In this document: positions 16,442 through 30,800 of the stretch, in pieces
Position numbering within the stretch: the first letter of the stretch is position 1
How the letters are laid out: each line of letters starts with the position of its first letter
DNA from: Clostridiales bacterium
Lineage (GTDB): Bacteria; Bacillota; Clostridia; Christensenellales; UBA1242
Direction of reading: 5' to 3'
Assembly: GCA_015055665.1 (NCBI GenBank)
Contig: SVHX01000012.1
Coordinates: 1-47,290 of the forward strand
Length of the DNA: 47,290 nucleotides
Translations under genes and position numbers: made by a program
The notes under the pieces: generated by a model
Seen by the model: only the letters and a program-made list of their open reading frames with translations
Databases searched by the model: none
What the model was told of the DNA's origin: nothing

Positions 16442-18271
16442 ATGGGAAATATCAGAAATGTTGCTATTATTGCCCATGTAGACCATGGTAAGACTAGTCT
16501 TGTTAATGAGCTACTTAAACAAGGTGGAGTATTCCGTGATAATCAAGTGGTTGAAGATAGAGTAATGGATAGCAACGCATTAGAGCGTGAGAGAGGAATT
16601 ACTATATTAAGCAAAAATACTGCTGTTAAATTCGGTGATACCAAGATTAATATTATTGACACTCCTGGGCACGCAGACTTTGGTGGCGAGGTAGAGAGAG
16701 TTCTTAAGATGGTAGATGGTGTAATCTTGGTTGTTGACTCGTTCGAAGGACCTATGCCTCAGACAAGATTTGTTCTTGGTAAGGCTCTTGAGCTTAATCA
16801 TAAGGTAATTGTTGTTGTTAATAAGATTGATAAGGCAGAGGCAAGGCCTGCTGAGGTTGTAGACGAGGTATTGGAGTTGTTCCTTGATCTAGATGCTAAC
16901 GAGGAGCAGTTGGAGAGTCCTTTCGTATTCTGTTCTTGTAGACAAGGTATTGCTAGTCTTGATTATAAGGTACAAGGTGTGGATATGAAGCCATTATTTG
17001 AGACAATTGTGTCTTATATTCCTGCACCTAAATCAGACACTTCGGCACCATTTCAGATGTTAGTTAGTTCTTCTGAACATAATGATTATCTAGGTAAGTT
17101 GTCTATTGGTAAAGTTGAGCGTGGTGAGATATCTGTTAATGATACTGTAGCTGTTACTAACTTCTACGGAGATTGTGAGGCTAAGCCTTTCAAGGTTGTT
17201 AATATCTTTGCTTATGAAGGTTTGAAGAAGGTGGCTCTTGATAAGGCAAGTGCGGGTGATATTGTATGTATCGCGGGAAGTCAGGATGTAACAATCGGTG
17301 ATACAATTTGCGATAAGTCAACAGTTGAGGCGATTCCATTTGTTAAGATTAGTGAGCCATCAGTACAGATGACTTTCTCGGTAAATAATAGTCCTTTTGC
17401 TGGAAAAGAAGGCAAATATTGCACGTCTAGACATTTAAGAGATAGGCTATACAAAGAGTCTATTAGAGATTTGAGCCTTAAAGTTCAGGATACAGATAGT
17501 GCAGATGCGTTTACAGTTCTTGGTAGAGGTGAAATGCATATATCTATACTAATTGAGAATATGCGTAGAGATGGATACGAATTCCAAGTGTCTATGCCTA
17601 AAGTATTGTACAAAGAAATTGATGGAGTTAAGCATGAGCCAATCGATAGGTTTGTGGCTGATGTTCCAGAGGATAGTGTAGGTGCTGTTATGAGCGAGAT
17701 TGGTAACCGTAAGGGTGAGCTAGTTTCCATGAGCTCTCATGGTAGCCGTACAAGATTGGAATTCTTAATTCCTTCTAGAGGGTTGTTTGGATATAAGTCA
17801 ACCTTCCTAACAGATACCAAGGGCGAAGGTATTATGTCCTCGGTATTCGATAAATATGACGTATTTAAGGGAAATATTGAACGTAGAAATTACGGTGCGC
17901 TTATCGCTTATGAGAACGGTGAGGCGTGTCAATATGGATTATACAACTCTCAGGATAGAGGCAGGATGCTTATTACTTCTGGTACTCAGGTATACGGAGG
18001 TATGGTTGTCGGTATCAATCCTAAGGGTGTAGATATTGTAGTAAATGTATGTAAGAAAAAACAATTAACTAATATGCGTTCTTCCGCTAGTGATGAGGCT
18101 CTAAGGCTTGACGCTCCTAAGATTATGACTCTTGAAGAGTGTTTAGAGTTCTTGGATGAGGATGAGTTATTGGAAGTTACTCCTAAATCCTTGAGAATTA
18201 GAAAGATTGTGCTTGACCATGTGCAACGTGGTCGTATGGACTTCCGTAAGAAGAACAATATTGAAGATTAA
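16442..18271 (+). CDS. typA: TypA/BipA ribosome-associated GTPase
   Basis: A translational GTPase related to EF-G and LepA that binds the ribosome and supports 50S assembly and growth under stress or cold. The protein has 609 aa, the usual length. It has the G1 loop AHVDHGKTS (11-19), switch I ERGITI (about 49-54), G3 DTPGHADFGGE (about 73-83) and G4 NKID (about 127-130), followed by the beta-barrel domain, two EF-G-like domains and the conserved C-terminus ending LRIRKIVLDHVQRGR. AGGAG stands eight bases before the ATG. It is a single-gene unit with a terminator at 18291-18318. The palindrome at 16395-16414 lies in its leader. Confidence 0.97.
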   Translation: MGNIRNVAIIAHVDHGKTSLVNELLKQGGVFRDNQVVEDRVMDSNALERERGITILSKNTAVKFGDTKINIIDTPGHADFGGEVERVLKMVDGVILVVDSFEGPMPQTRFVLGKALELNHKVIVVVNKIDKAEARPAEVVDEVLELFLDLDANEEQLESPFVFCSCRQGIASLDYKVQGVDMKPLFETIVSYIPAPKSDTSAPFQMLVSSSEHNDYLGKLSIGKVERGEISVNDTVAVTNFYGDCEAKPFKVVNIFAYEGLKKVALDKASAGDIVCIAGSQDVTIGDTICDKSTVEAIPFVKISEPSVQMTFSVNNSPFAGKEGKYCTSRHLRDRLYKESIRDLSLKVQDTDSADAFTVLGRGEMHISILIENMRRDGYEFQVSMPKVLYKEIDGVKHEPIDRFVADVPEDSVGAVMSEIGNRKGELVSMSSHGSRTRLEFLIPSRGLFGYKSTFLTDTKGEGIMSSVFDKYDVFKGNIERRNYGALIAYENGEACQYGLYNSQDRGRMLITSGTQVYGGMVVGINPKGVDIVVNVCKKKQLTNMRSSASDEALRLDAPKIMTLEECLEFLDEDELLEVTPKSLRIRKIVLDHVQRGRMDFRKKNNIED

Positions 18272-18290
18272 TTATTGCAATATGTAATTT

Positions 18291-18318
18291 GGGTAGGCGT
18301 TTTGCCTACTCTTTTTTT
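18291..18318 (+). terminator. Intrinsic terminator after typA
   Basis: GGGTAGGC-GTTT-TGCCTACTC hairpin followed by seven T residues. Confidence 0.9.
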
Positions 18319-18635
18319 GTGTCTGTTGAGGGGTGGTGTCTAATACAAAGCAAGCTATTGTAGGTGGTGAATAATGTGATTTTTGGGTATGTTGTCAAAG
18401 TTATATGATAATAACAGTGTTATGTGGTTTTGGGTTAAAAATTATGATTTTTAGGGATGCAAAAATTACGCATTGTCAAAATATCCAAAAAACTTTGGGG
18501 ATATTAGTAAAATGCATAAACTTGCATAAAATAAAAAAACAAAAAGGTTAGCAAACAAGCCATTATTTACATAAAAACTTATAATAATACACAATATTGC
18601 ATAAATTACCATTTTGTGTCAAATCCCCCAAAAAA

Positions 18636-18665
18636 TTGACACTATTTTGGTAATTATAGTAAAAT
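18636..18665 (+). promoter_or_regulatory. Sigma-A promoter of the giant gene
   Basis: TTGACA (18636-18641), 18-base spacer, TAAAAT (18660-18665). It leaves a ~165-base leader before the start codon. Confidence 0.6.
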
Positions 18666-18835
18666 ATTTATGTATAAGTATTTTTATCGCACGCGAGCGT
18701 GTTAATAATACAATTTACCTAAAATTATAATTTGAGTTTGCTAATCGATAACGTATCACATTGTTGTAATTATATAACTAATGTTTGGTACGCAAGCAGG
18801 CTTAAGGGTATCACAATACTTAAGGAAGGTGCAAT

Positions 18836-21800
18836 ATGGAAAAGAGAGAGAGTAGCGAGAGAAAGTCGACCGCGATAAGAGCGTTAGTAATACTAATCCT
18901 ATTACTATTTGCTTTCTTGTCTTCGGTACTATACATTTACTCGTACCCTACGACTAAGGTATTTCTATTTGATGAGGAGGATAAGATTAATAGCCCTACG
19001 GGCGAGGTAACTCCGCTTAGAGAGCCTTTCACGGTTAAGAGGTATTCCACTCTTAGGAATCTTGAGGATGCTAAGAAGGTTGGACACAACTTCTTATACT
19101 GGGTGTACGAAGATGGATCTATCTTGGATAGAGATAGAGAGCTTACCGAGGATAGGTTAGATCTGTATGCACGTTTCGAGAAGAAGGTCTATACAATTAA
19201 CTTCTATATACAGATCAAAGAGGAAGGCTCGTTCCAAGACAAGTACATGAAGTACAAGGCTACTCAGTCGGCTAAGTTCCTTGATAGCATTACTACATAT
19301 TATGGTACTAAGAACGAACAACCAGACGGCGAGCTTATTAGTCAGCTTAGTGGTAGAGAGGGACATACCTTCGTTGGTTGGACAACCAAGGTTAATCCGG
19401 AAGAGGTAATGTCAGAGTCTGACGTGTATCTAGCTGGCGAAGAGTTTCATATTAACCTTACAACCATTACCGATACTCAAGAGATTGACCTTTATGCTTA
19501 TTGGACTAAGAACGAGTATAGGGTTGTAACTCATACTGGTATTAAATACGAGGGTGTGGACAAGGTTAATGCCGAAGGTATTCCTGTAAGAAAGGATAAT
19601 GGAGATTTCGTAATAAGCAACGATAGACTAGGTGAGGTTAAGCCTGTCAAGTACTATGACATGTTGTCTTCTATTACAGATAATACTAAGCCTACCCTTA
19701 GCGAAGAGCATGACGGTATTGATTATTCCGAATACGACTTCAAGGGATGGTATTTCGATCCTGAGTTTACACAACCTGCCGAGGATAAGGATTATAGGAT
19801 TGTTGTTAGAGTTGATAACAATGTCGAAACTCCTAGACTTGTCTGGTATGATGATGAGAAAGATGAGGCTGTCTTCGTAGAAGGATTATTCACTCTATCT
19901 GAGGATGGCAAGTATGAGATTAATCTATATTCCAAGTGGGAGCGTAGATCCTATAAGATAACATTTACAAGTGCGTTTACTGGTTGTAGCGGTAAGATAG
20001 ATCCGATCTATGTCTACAAATACGACACACACTATGGTAAATTATATAACGATACTTTCGCAAGAGAGAGTAGTACTAACTTGTATTGTTCGGCCATTGA
20101 TCTTTCGGACAAACTTAATGTAACGACTACAAGTTATCTTGATAGTAACAATAACAACAAGTTTATAGGTTGGTCAACAACATCTTCGACTAACGATCCT
20201 GATTGTGTTAAGTATTACGAGTGGTACCAGAAGCCTCTTGAGAAGTGTAGAGATGCTAATGGCTATGTACAGTATTTCGAGCCAATATATACCAATATAG
20301 ATTACTCCGATCCAGACAACCCTGTTCCACTATATTCTAATGTGTATAGACATGAGGTTAGTGAGGATATTACATTATACTCACTATGGAGTAGGGTAAG
20401 AACTGTTACCTTCTACGAGAAGACTGGTACTAATAGATTTAATGGTAGATCGTTCTCCTATACTGGTATTGGTAAAGAGTGGATACTTCTACCTGGTATC
20501 GAAGAAGTTAACAAGCATGAGTTCTATAATTATACTTATGATGAATTTGGTGGTTGGAAGCTAGGTACTACAGATACTAGTGTTATCAAAGAAGAATTTG
20601 TTGGCGAGGATGCTCTTGGCAATCCAATTAAGAATCCAGAGTACCATTGGACTTATCCAACAACTGCTAACGTATATACTAGTGCAATATGTGCTTATTG
20701 GAAGCCAAAGACATACACAATTGTATATCACAAGAACGATGGCACGGGTTATACATATACGACAACAGCCAAGGGTAACAAGACGACTTCGTTCTTGTAT
20801 ACCGCAGAATTAACTGTTAGAGAGAATTATATCTTTGACGGTTGGTCTAAGACAGAATATCCAGATAATACTCTTGATAAGAAGATCGAAACTAGTTCGA
20901 GCTTCCGTCCTATTGGAGAGAACACTACCATTAATTATTATGCTTCTTGGACTCAGGAGTTCACAATCCAATACGACTTTGGAGTAGATGATGCGTCGAT
21001 TAGTGTTGCATTGCCTAAGCCAGTTAAGTACTCAAAGCGTAATGGTAATCAAGTTATAACTACTACTGTAGCAACATTATCTCGTTCGGCAATTTCTAGT
21101 AGTATAAGAGTAGGATATTCCTTCAAGGGATGGGTGCTTGCTAGAGATAAGGACAACAAGACCAATCCAACATTTATTAAGCCTGGCGTTAAATACTTAT
21201 TTAACTTCAATACTCATATGTACAACCAGAGCGGTTATTCTAATAACAAACTTACATTTGATATGGATAGCCAAGGTGGACATACACTAACTCTATATGC
21301 TTATTGGGAGCCAAAAACATATACATTGACTATTCATGATACTCATACAGAGGAGTCTAACGAGTACGAATTAACTTATGGACAATCGTTTGACCTTAAT
21401 TCTTGTGTCAACAAAGAGTACTTGGGTGTTAAATTCCTAGGTTTGTCCGCTACTCGTGATGGCGAGATTATATACGGAATTGGCAACATGACAATTGTTG
21501 GCACTAGCATACTTGGAGATATTGATCTATACGTTAGATACGAGAAGAGCAATATTAAGATTGAGTATCGTATATTGAAGAAGGATTACTTTGAGTATAC
21601 CGAAAATGAATACGAAACTTATACTCCGGGAGCGGGTTTCTCGGGATATAATGATGTAGCTGTGCAGTTTAACTCTAAGCTAAATCTTCCTAATCCAACA
21701 AATTCGATTGATACCAACAAGCAGTTTAAGTATTGGTATTACGAAACTGAGCTCGAGGACGGAACTACGGGCGAGGTAATCGTTGAGAGTGGTAGTGCAC

Positions 21801-24800
21801 TTACATATGGTGGCGAGGTACTTATCTTGTACGCTAAGTGTTTGTCGTACGAATATTACTTAACATTTAAGTTTACTAACCCTATGGATTCTGAGGATAC
21901 ATTGGAGATTAGCAAAGACGAAAATGGCGATTATCTGTATGTAGTTGCCAAGGGTGGAGCTATATCTCAAGAGATATTCGAAGCGGTTAATGCTGAGCTT
22001 GAAGAGTTCTTACTTAATAAGGACATCAAGGCGTATAGACTTGACGAATACAAGCTATACAACTACTATTCCAACAAATATTATCCTTTTGGTCAGGGCA
22101 AGAATATTTCGGAATTTGATATAACATATGGTCAGAACGGTATTGAGGTATTGTTCGAAACCAAGTGGCGTCCTAATTCTATTAAGGTTGAGTACATCCT
22201 TAATTACAAAGACGCTCAAGACAATCCTCAAGTAGAGAAGTTGATGGGATCTTATGGTAGTGTTAACTACGAAACTCAATCTCCTAATATTCGTGTAGGT
22301 AATAATATTAAATTTGCTAACCTTGGTGCTAGCGAAGAAGTTTATAGTTGGTACATGATTGACCTTGCATCCGATCCTCAAGACCCAACAGTATATAGTG
22401 TAGAAACAGGTTCTAACCTTATTGCTGTTAGAGGCGAATTCAAGTCGTTCAAAGAAATGCTTAATTATATTAGCTGGGAGCTAGATGCAACTACTCAGCA
22501 ATATATTGGTTATATTAGATTCTATGCTGTTACTCAGCAGATATTTGAAATTAAGTACTATGTATTTGATGGCGATCTATCTGAAGCAAGCGAAACACAG
22601 ACACATATATATAACGAAGAATCTGGCAAGTCGGCTAAGTTAATTGATGGATCTTCTATAATGTACGGCGATCTAGTATTCAACGGTTGGGCAGTATATT
22701 ATGATGTTCCTAATGGAACAGATGCAGATGGCAACCCTGTATACAAGCAAGCAAGATTAGAGACCTCTCTAATCGGGGCTGACGGAGAGCTTAATATAGA
22801 TCTTAACGACTTCAAGACTCGCAAAATCTACTGTTATGCAGATGTATCGTACATTGTAGAATACAAGGGATTAGAGCTTAGCGGTAATTACCTAGAAGAG
22901 TATACTATTAGCGAGAATAAGTACCCATTGGTAGTTAATTCTGCTGGTGATTACTCTGATGTTAATAATTATCATAGAATTAGAGAGTTTAATTCTGCTC
23001 CTGCCGAAATGGTTGTGGTAGATGGTTACAAATATTATGGTCTTAAGATAGGCGAAGTGCTATATAGCGAAGCCGAATTAAATGACGGTGTTGACATTGC
23101 TATAGACGGCAAACGTATAGTTGCTCTAACATATCTTGTTAAGGAATATGATGTAACTTACAAACTAAGCAAAAATGAATCGTTCGAGGCAGAAGAATTT
23201 GATGGCAAGACAGAACTAACATATACATACCTTATTGGTTATGATGGTGTTGTTATAGCCGAGAGAGTGTATGATGGTACTGACTTTGAAGAAACTAAAA
23301 TAACTTCTATCGAAGTCAAAGATATAACATTGCTTAAGGAAAATTACATCCATGAAGGATGGCAGATCAAAGAAGGCGAAGCTATATCTTCTAAGATATA
23401 CAAGAGTGGCGAATCGCTTGATCTATACGAAGACATCTTGTTTATCGGATACTTTACTGTTCCTAAGAGTGGAGTAGTGGATGTATTTATCCAATATCTA
23501 GATAGAGATGGTGTAGAGATAGGCGAGCCTAAGCCTGGCAAGAACTATACACCTTACACAGTTCTTAAGCCGGAGGATGTTTATAATTCCATTAACGACT
23601 ATTTGAGGTTGGATTACACTATCATCAAATGGGAAGATGTAGATGGTAATTATTACTATCCTGGTTCTACTTTCATGCCTCCGCTAATTGTTAGCGAGGG
23701 ACAAGTATTTACTCTTAAGGCAGTTCCTGTAGATAAGTATACAATTGTATTCGAAACTTACGTTACTGCTGATTCGGAATACAAAGTTCCTAATTATCCA
23801 ACAACACTTAATACCGAAGTTCAGCTATCGGATGTTGCTCCAACTCTTCCTAATTCTAAGAAGTTCTCGCATTGGGAGTATAGAGCAGCGGATGGCAAAA
23901 ACTATAGTATTTCTATTGGAGATGAAAAGAATCATCTTCCTGCAGACAAGGTTATCCTTGTAGATGCTAGCAACGAGTATTCTAGCGAGGCATTAATTAC
24001 TGGTAACACTCTACACAGATTACCAGTATCAAGTAATAACAATATTAAGAGTGTTGTACTGTACGCAGTTGCAACAGAGAAAGTTCAGATTACCTTCTCG
24101 GCTACTCTCGAGTCCGAAACTGTTACAGATGTGATAACAGTTCCTTATGGATTCTCTTATACTTCTGCAAGAGAAGTTATTGATGGTGTAGTAGATGCTA
24201 GTGGTAATGTGGTTATTGCTGGAGCTACTAATATTAAGGCTCTTGAAGCAAAGACAACTAACGCGGGTATTGTTGGCTGGGCATTAAGTACTCAGAGTAC
24301 TGATGCAGACAACAACGAGTACAAGGATGGGCTATCTATACTAGATGCTAATATCCAATCTCTTGTAGAGAATACTACATTGTTTGCAGTATGGAAAGGC
24401 AAGTATTCGCTAACATATGCAGTTCCTGATACAGATGATGATTATACTTATGAGGGTGGATACGAGATTAAGACAGAGTACTATTACTCTGGTGAGGAAG
24501 TTACTCTTAACGCTAATGTGCTTAAGATGATTTCGTTTAAGAATCTTAATACCGTATACTTTGATAACGGCACTTACATTGTTTACAACAATAATACAAG
24601 TAGTAACGAGTATTATCGTGTTGGCGTAATGTATTATATGAGTGGTGGTACACAGCAGGCGGTGGACCTAAGTGAAGGTAATACCTTGAAAATGCCTGAT
24701 TGCAATATTGTACTAACTCCAGAGAAAGAACAAGTCTTCCAAGTAGTATTTAACCGTAATATTGCAACATCTCCTAGTGAGAGCGGTGACTTCTTGACAA

Positions 24801-27800
24801 TGTATGTTGCTAGTTGGGATGAGATTGACTTTGACAAGATCGAAATAACAAGACCTGGTTATACATTACTAGGATGGAACACAGAGTATGATAGCACCAA
24901 GTCGATTAGCAATTGGAGCTCAATTACATTAACCAATATTAAGCTATATGCAGTATGGACAAGTAATTATTCTGTTCAATTCCGCATCAACGGTGTTGAT
25001 ATATTTGCCGTGCCTCTAGATAGATTATCCAAGCTTGATATGGATGTACTTGACGAATATATGGAGCAGACTTCGGGTAGCTTTGCTCAGAAGTCAACAT
25101 TGGTTCCGGGCAATACAAGACTATATATGTATAGTGGTAGGCTATATTACTTCGAATCGTTCGTATACAATTCTAATCTATATAGTAGGTCTGCAGATGG
25201 TATTGGCTCAGTAACCTTCTTAAGTTCGTATGTTGTTGACATATTGCTTAGTGATGTATATACAATTGATTACTTGACTTCGACTACTCCAGACCTAGCT
25301 CCTACTACCAAGTCGTTTACTCAATATGCAGTGGCAGAGGGAATGCTAGTAGCAATGGATGCTACTAATACTCGTGGTACTAGTCAATTAACAATCAAAG
25401 ACGCAAGCACTTTCGTAACAAATTATTATAGTGCTAGTGGCTGGACAGATAGTATTAACAATAATTATTCGTCTAATAGAGTTCTTACTCAAGCCGAACT
25501 TGATAGATTATTAACTACCGCAGATGTTAATAATGTGGTAGAATTAAGCATTGTATGGAGTGCTAGGAGCTTTGAAGTAATCCTTAACACAACCGAAACT
25601 CCATATACACTATATTCTAGTGTTGGTACTCAAGCAGAATTGTTAGAAAATGCTAACTGGACTAATGTTGCTTCTACTCAGATTACCGATATAATGGGTA
25701 ACTTGATAGGCTCTACCATGATACCTTTCGGGTCACAATTTGTTATCCAGTTCCCTGATACTGTATACGAGGGATTTACCCTTGTTGGATTTAGCAAAAC
25801 TCCTTATGCTCTAGGCTATACTGGAGATGCGGATACTAAGGATATTATTGCTAGAGCATCATCAATGGTATCCTATTCGAGAGTTGTTACTCTTAATTCC
25901 GATTGGATTAGTGACGGCAAGGTTACTCTATATCCAGTATTTAGTGCAGTAATTGCTCATAGTGTTAATGTTAATGTAACTAATGGTGGAGTGTCTTATA
26001 GATTAACTCTAGACGATAACTTCCATGGATACATGATAGATGAGACTGAGGCTATGGAATCAGATGCAGATTATATTATCTCGCGTGAAAACTTTGTTGT
26101 TAACATGGCTATCTATAGCAAACTTGAAATAATTGCTAACGTTCCTAATAACGAGTTCTATGACCTTAAGAGCATAACAACTACAATAGGTAACTTGGTT
26201 GATACAACCGTTACAATTGTTGGTAGAGATACCGTTACTGGTAACGTTGCCGAGGTTAATGTTGTATATGGTGTACGTACAATTACAGTTAATGCAACTA
26301 TGGAGTATGTGCACAATTTAGATACAGATGATAGCACAATTACTATCACAGGTACAGACGGTATCCGTACACTTAGCAAGGCAAATCCTACTGCCGAGGT
26401 AGAGATAGCTGCTAGCGAGATTATGAACGTGTCGTTATCGCTTAGCGAGTACTTTAATCTATCTAAGATTGTGTCTGGTAGAGATACTAGTGCTAGAGTA
26501 ATTACTCTTGCTAATAACGCAGTAGCAATCAAAGACTTGGTTGTTGAGAGTACTGGTATTGCTTATATTACATTTGTAATATCTGCCGAGACATACAAGG
26601 TAGATATTAGCCTACAAGGTGGATCGCTAGATGGCGAAATCACATATCAGTCGGCGATATTTGGTAACGGAACTATCGAATATACTGGTGATGTTATCGA
26701 GGTAGTAACTGATGCAATTATTACAATACCTGCTCCTAAGCGTGCAGGATACAGATTCACAGCATGGGCTACTAGCTTTAGCGACACAATGCTTAGTGAA
26801 ATTACTAATTATAATGTCAAAGACAATGGTGGAGATGTAACTTTCGTTGCTAACTACACTAGCACTACTCGATCAATTACATATTTATTGGATAATGGAT
26901 CGGTAGTTGTTGTAGACTTCGAGAGTGGAGATACTGTAATTGTTGGTCGTGACAACGGAGCAATCACTGGTAATCTAATCTCTGCTGGAAGTGTTAGAGA
27001 TGGATTCGTACACAGCGGATGGTTGTATAATGGAGCAAAACTTGTTGACGACCAGACATTTGTAACAGAGTTCCGTCACTATATGTTTAGTCAGATAGTT
27101 GAGGGTAAGACTGTAACTATTAACTACGTATGGGATGATAATGGCACTACAGGTGAGACTGTAGCAACTCAGACAGTAAACTATGGTACTACTGTGAAAT
27201 TGCTAGAGGAATCAGAACTTAGCGGTGTTGCCCCTAACGGTAGAGGTCTATATGGATACTCGCTTGACAATAGTTCGACTGTTGGAAATAGAACAATATT
27301 CCGTGCAGGCGATACTACAACATTTGATAGACTTGAGCTAGATATTGCGACTACTCAATCTATAACACTATACACTGTATACAATAAGCAATACACATAC
27401 AATATGAACTACGATAGCGAGAATACTATCGCTGGAGATATTGTATATGTAACAGCAGTTGATGCAGATGGTATGGTAGACACAGCTGACCTTACTTACA
27501 CACTTAACGATACAATTCCTACATCTAGCGATATAACTTATAACGTATTCGCTGGATACACAGTAACTGTTGAAGTTGATGGTGTTAGTACAATTCTTAA
27601 GGATGGCAATGGTGATAATCTCCTTGTTAATGCAGGTGATACAATTGATCTAGTTAATCCTGGAGAATATGATTACAATACAACTTATAATTACACATTT
27701 AAAGCTACATTTACTAGCCAAAGTGGTAGTTCGTTATTCAAGATCTACATAACTGACCCTGCTACTGGCTCTAATACATTAATTAATGGTACTGAAGAGT

Positions 27801-30800
27801 ATTATGCTCTTTATGTACTAACTAACCACAAATTCTATTCTTCGCAACTACCAACATTTGCTGTAGATGGAACATCTCTAAATTGGTCATTTGCTAATGG
27901 CCTAGATGGATTCGCTACAACATTACTTGATGTTGAGATGTACAAGTTGCTAGGATTCCGCATTAGCTATATAGATAAGTTCTCGGGTGATACAGTTACT
28001 CAAGATATCCTAATTGAATCGACAGAAGGATACAACTTAGGTGATGGCGAGGGCGATTATACTCTTACTACTATCTGGCAGAGTAGGTATTCTGTTACAT
28101 ACTATGATATGTCAGGTAATCCTGTTTCCTCGCAGTATTACGAGGTAGGGGACGTAGTTAATATTACCAACGCTTATTCTTATACTTTGGATGGTCATCA
28201 GTTCGTAGGTTACACTCCTATTAATCCTGATCCAGACAAATACTTGGTAGTATCTACTACCCAAGACTTCTTGGCTATCGGTGCTGAGTTAGAGATTGAA
28301 GATAGTGATATTCATCTATATCCAGCATTTGCGTATAGATATACTCTACAATTTAATAACGCAGGTAGTCTGATTGATGAAGTTGGCGGAAAATCGCAAT
28401 ATATAACTACTAACAAGAACATCTCTGTACAGGCATATGTAGGTATGCTACCAATTGCTCTTGACGATTATTACCAAGTAACTTATAGTGGTGCTGGATT
28501 TACCTTTGCGGGATTTGCAACAACACTTAAGCTTGCTAATGATTGCGAAGAAGGCGAGATTATCTCAACCTACGCTCTTACAGATGTGTCGACTATTAGT
28601 GGCGATAAAGCCGAGGTATTCGTTGCTTGGAATAGAGCAATGTACACAGTTAATTATGTATTGACTGCTAAGTACAAGGATGGCACTTATGCAGACGTTT
28701 CGACTCCTGTAATAACAACAATAGGATATGGTGGCAAGTTGGTACTAGATAACGAGTACTCTAAGCTAGAATCAAGAATTGATAACCTTGCTAGTAACTT
28801 CGTATTCAAGAACTTCTCTCGATATGAGGAAGGAGTTGAACTAGATAGCAGTGTTCCTATAGTAATAACTGGTGACACAACTATATATGTTAACTTTGAT
28901 ATTGTGTATACAATTGTCTACAATCTAGGCAATGCTGGATACAAAGATCCAGATACTACTCCAAAGATTCCGTCTAGTGCTGATAGTAAGTATCAGATGG
29001 GTCAGACTGTAATAGGTTATGATCCAGTGGCTAACTTACAATTGGCTGGCAGGGCAGAGCTATACTGGACAGCAGATAGTGGAATATTGGCAACTCGTAG
29101 CAATTACTTTGATGCTGATATGAAACACACTATCTCATCAAGCGATATGGCTTATGCTAATAACTCATATGAGATTCATCTATATCTAGAAGGCTCAGAA
29201 GCGGTATATGAGGTAAGTCTATTTACCTTCGATACAGCGGCAGACCTTATTGCTGGCAATTATACTAGCAATCCAATCACCTTGAATCTTTCTCACAAAG
29301 ATGAACTTATGGATATGTCTAAGCTTGTTGTAGACGAGCAGGGCAACATTGTTACTTATCCTACATCACCATTTGATGCTAAGATTGAGGCTAAGTATAG
29401 AGATACTTTAGGTATTACTAACTTGTATCAATTAATGTTGGCGTATGTTGACTATGGATACATTGCAGATACATATATTAAAGTTAATGATGTTACAACT
29501 GCAATTAGTAAGCAATTTGATGCAGATAATTACTATTATGTTCAGTCATATTCTAGCTCAACTCTAGACGCTTACACCAATCACATCTATATTAGATATA
29601 CACTTAATAGTTATGAAGTAGCTATTAATAGTTACATTATTAACTCCGAGGAAAATATCGGCTACGAGGGCATTGAATTTACCAAAGCTCCTAATACGGT
29701 ATTTACTTATTACAAGATTCATAGAACTGGAGCATCTAAGGAAACTACATCTTATGTAACCAATAATAGAGCTAGCCTATACGCTACTGTTGAAGATGTG
29801 TTCGACTTTACACCAGAAGATCGAACCAATACAAGTAACCCAGGATACAAGTTTATTGGTTTCTACTCGGCTACAATGTCAGGTAACGATATTGTTAACT
29901 TCGAACCTCTTGTTAGCATAGACTGGATTGCTCTAGGTAATAACAAATTTACGATTAAACCTCACGCAGTTAAGATATTCGCCCTTTATGAAGAGCGTAA
30001 AGTAGAAGTAACTCTTACTCTAGAGATACCTACTACGGACACAAATATTGTTAACAAGGCTGTTGCGTCAATCAAGCTTGCTAGGGTAGAGCTTACATCT
30101 AGCGATTACACAATCACTACAACAACTCAGAGTGGATCAACCATTAAGACAATTACATTTACCGGTCTTCATGGTCAAGAGATTGGAGTAGAATTCGGCA
30201 CTCAAGATCCACTTGTATTCGATTCTTATCAAGTCAATACCGCGTCACCAGTAAACTCAAGAGTTTATAGTAGCGAGCTTAGTCTTGATAACAATCCGCT
30301 TAACATCCGTGCAATTTGGGCATTTAAGCAAGAAGATGTCTATATCCGTACATTTGTAGATACCAATGCCTTCACAGGACTTGCTGGTGCAATTACTGGT
30401 ATTACATATATAGATAATGGCGGAACAACTCGTAATGTTGTGACAACAGACATTAAGACTGTTAACAAATTATATGATGGTAAGTATTATAATTATTGTG
30501 TGAGCCTACCTATGGGATCGACAATAACTGCAATTAACGTGGTTATGGATAACTATGTTGTTAGAGATTATACTTACAATGGATCTACTATTAATACCGT
30601 TTCGTTAGTAGTAGATAGTGTGGAATATTTGGTAGTTAACTTTGCTCCTATTGAGATGGCTATTGCTTTCTATGCTTATAGTGAGGATGGTTCTTCTTCA
30701 GACCTAATAGGATATTTGTGTCCTGAGTGTGACCAAATCTCTATATCTCATTCGGTATGTTCTCGTTGCTCACAGAATATATCCAAATTCCATTATGGAG

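Larger units (their letters stand above)
18272..18835. other. Intergenic region upstream of the giant gene
   Basis: This 564-base, very AT-rich region contains the typA terminator (18291-18318), a promoter (18636-18665) and a leader of about 165 bases. The leader includes a short GC-rich hairpin CACGC-GA-GCGTG near 18691-18702 and ends in AAGGAAGG before the ATG at 18836. The stretch 18319-18635 shows no open frame of interest, only A-tracts and weak inverted repeats. Confidence 0.6.
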
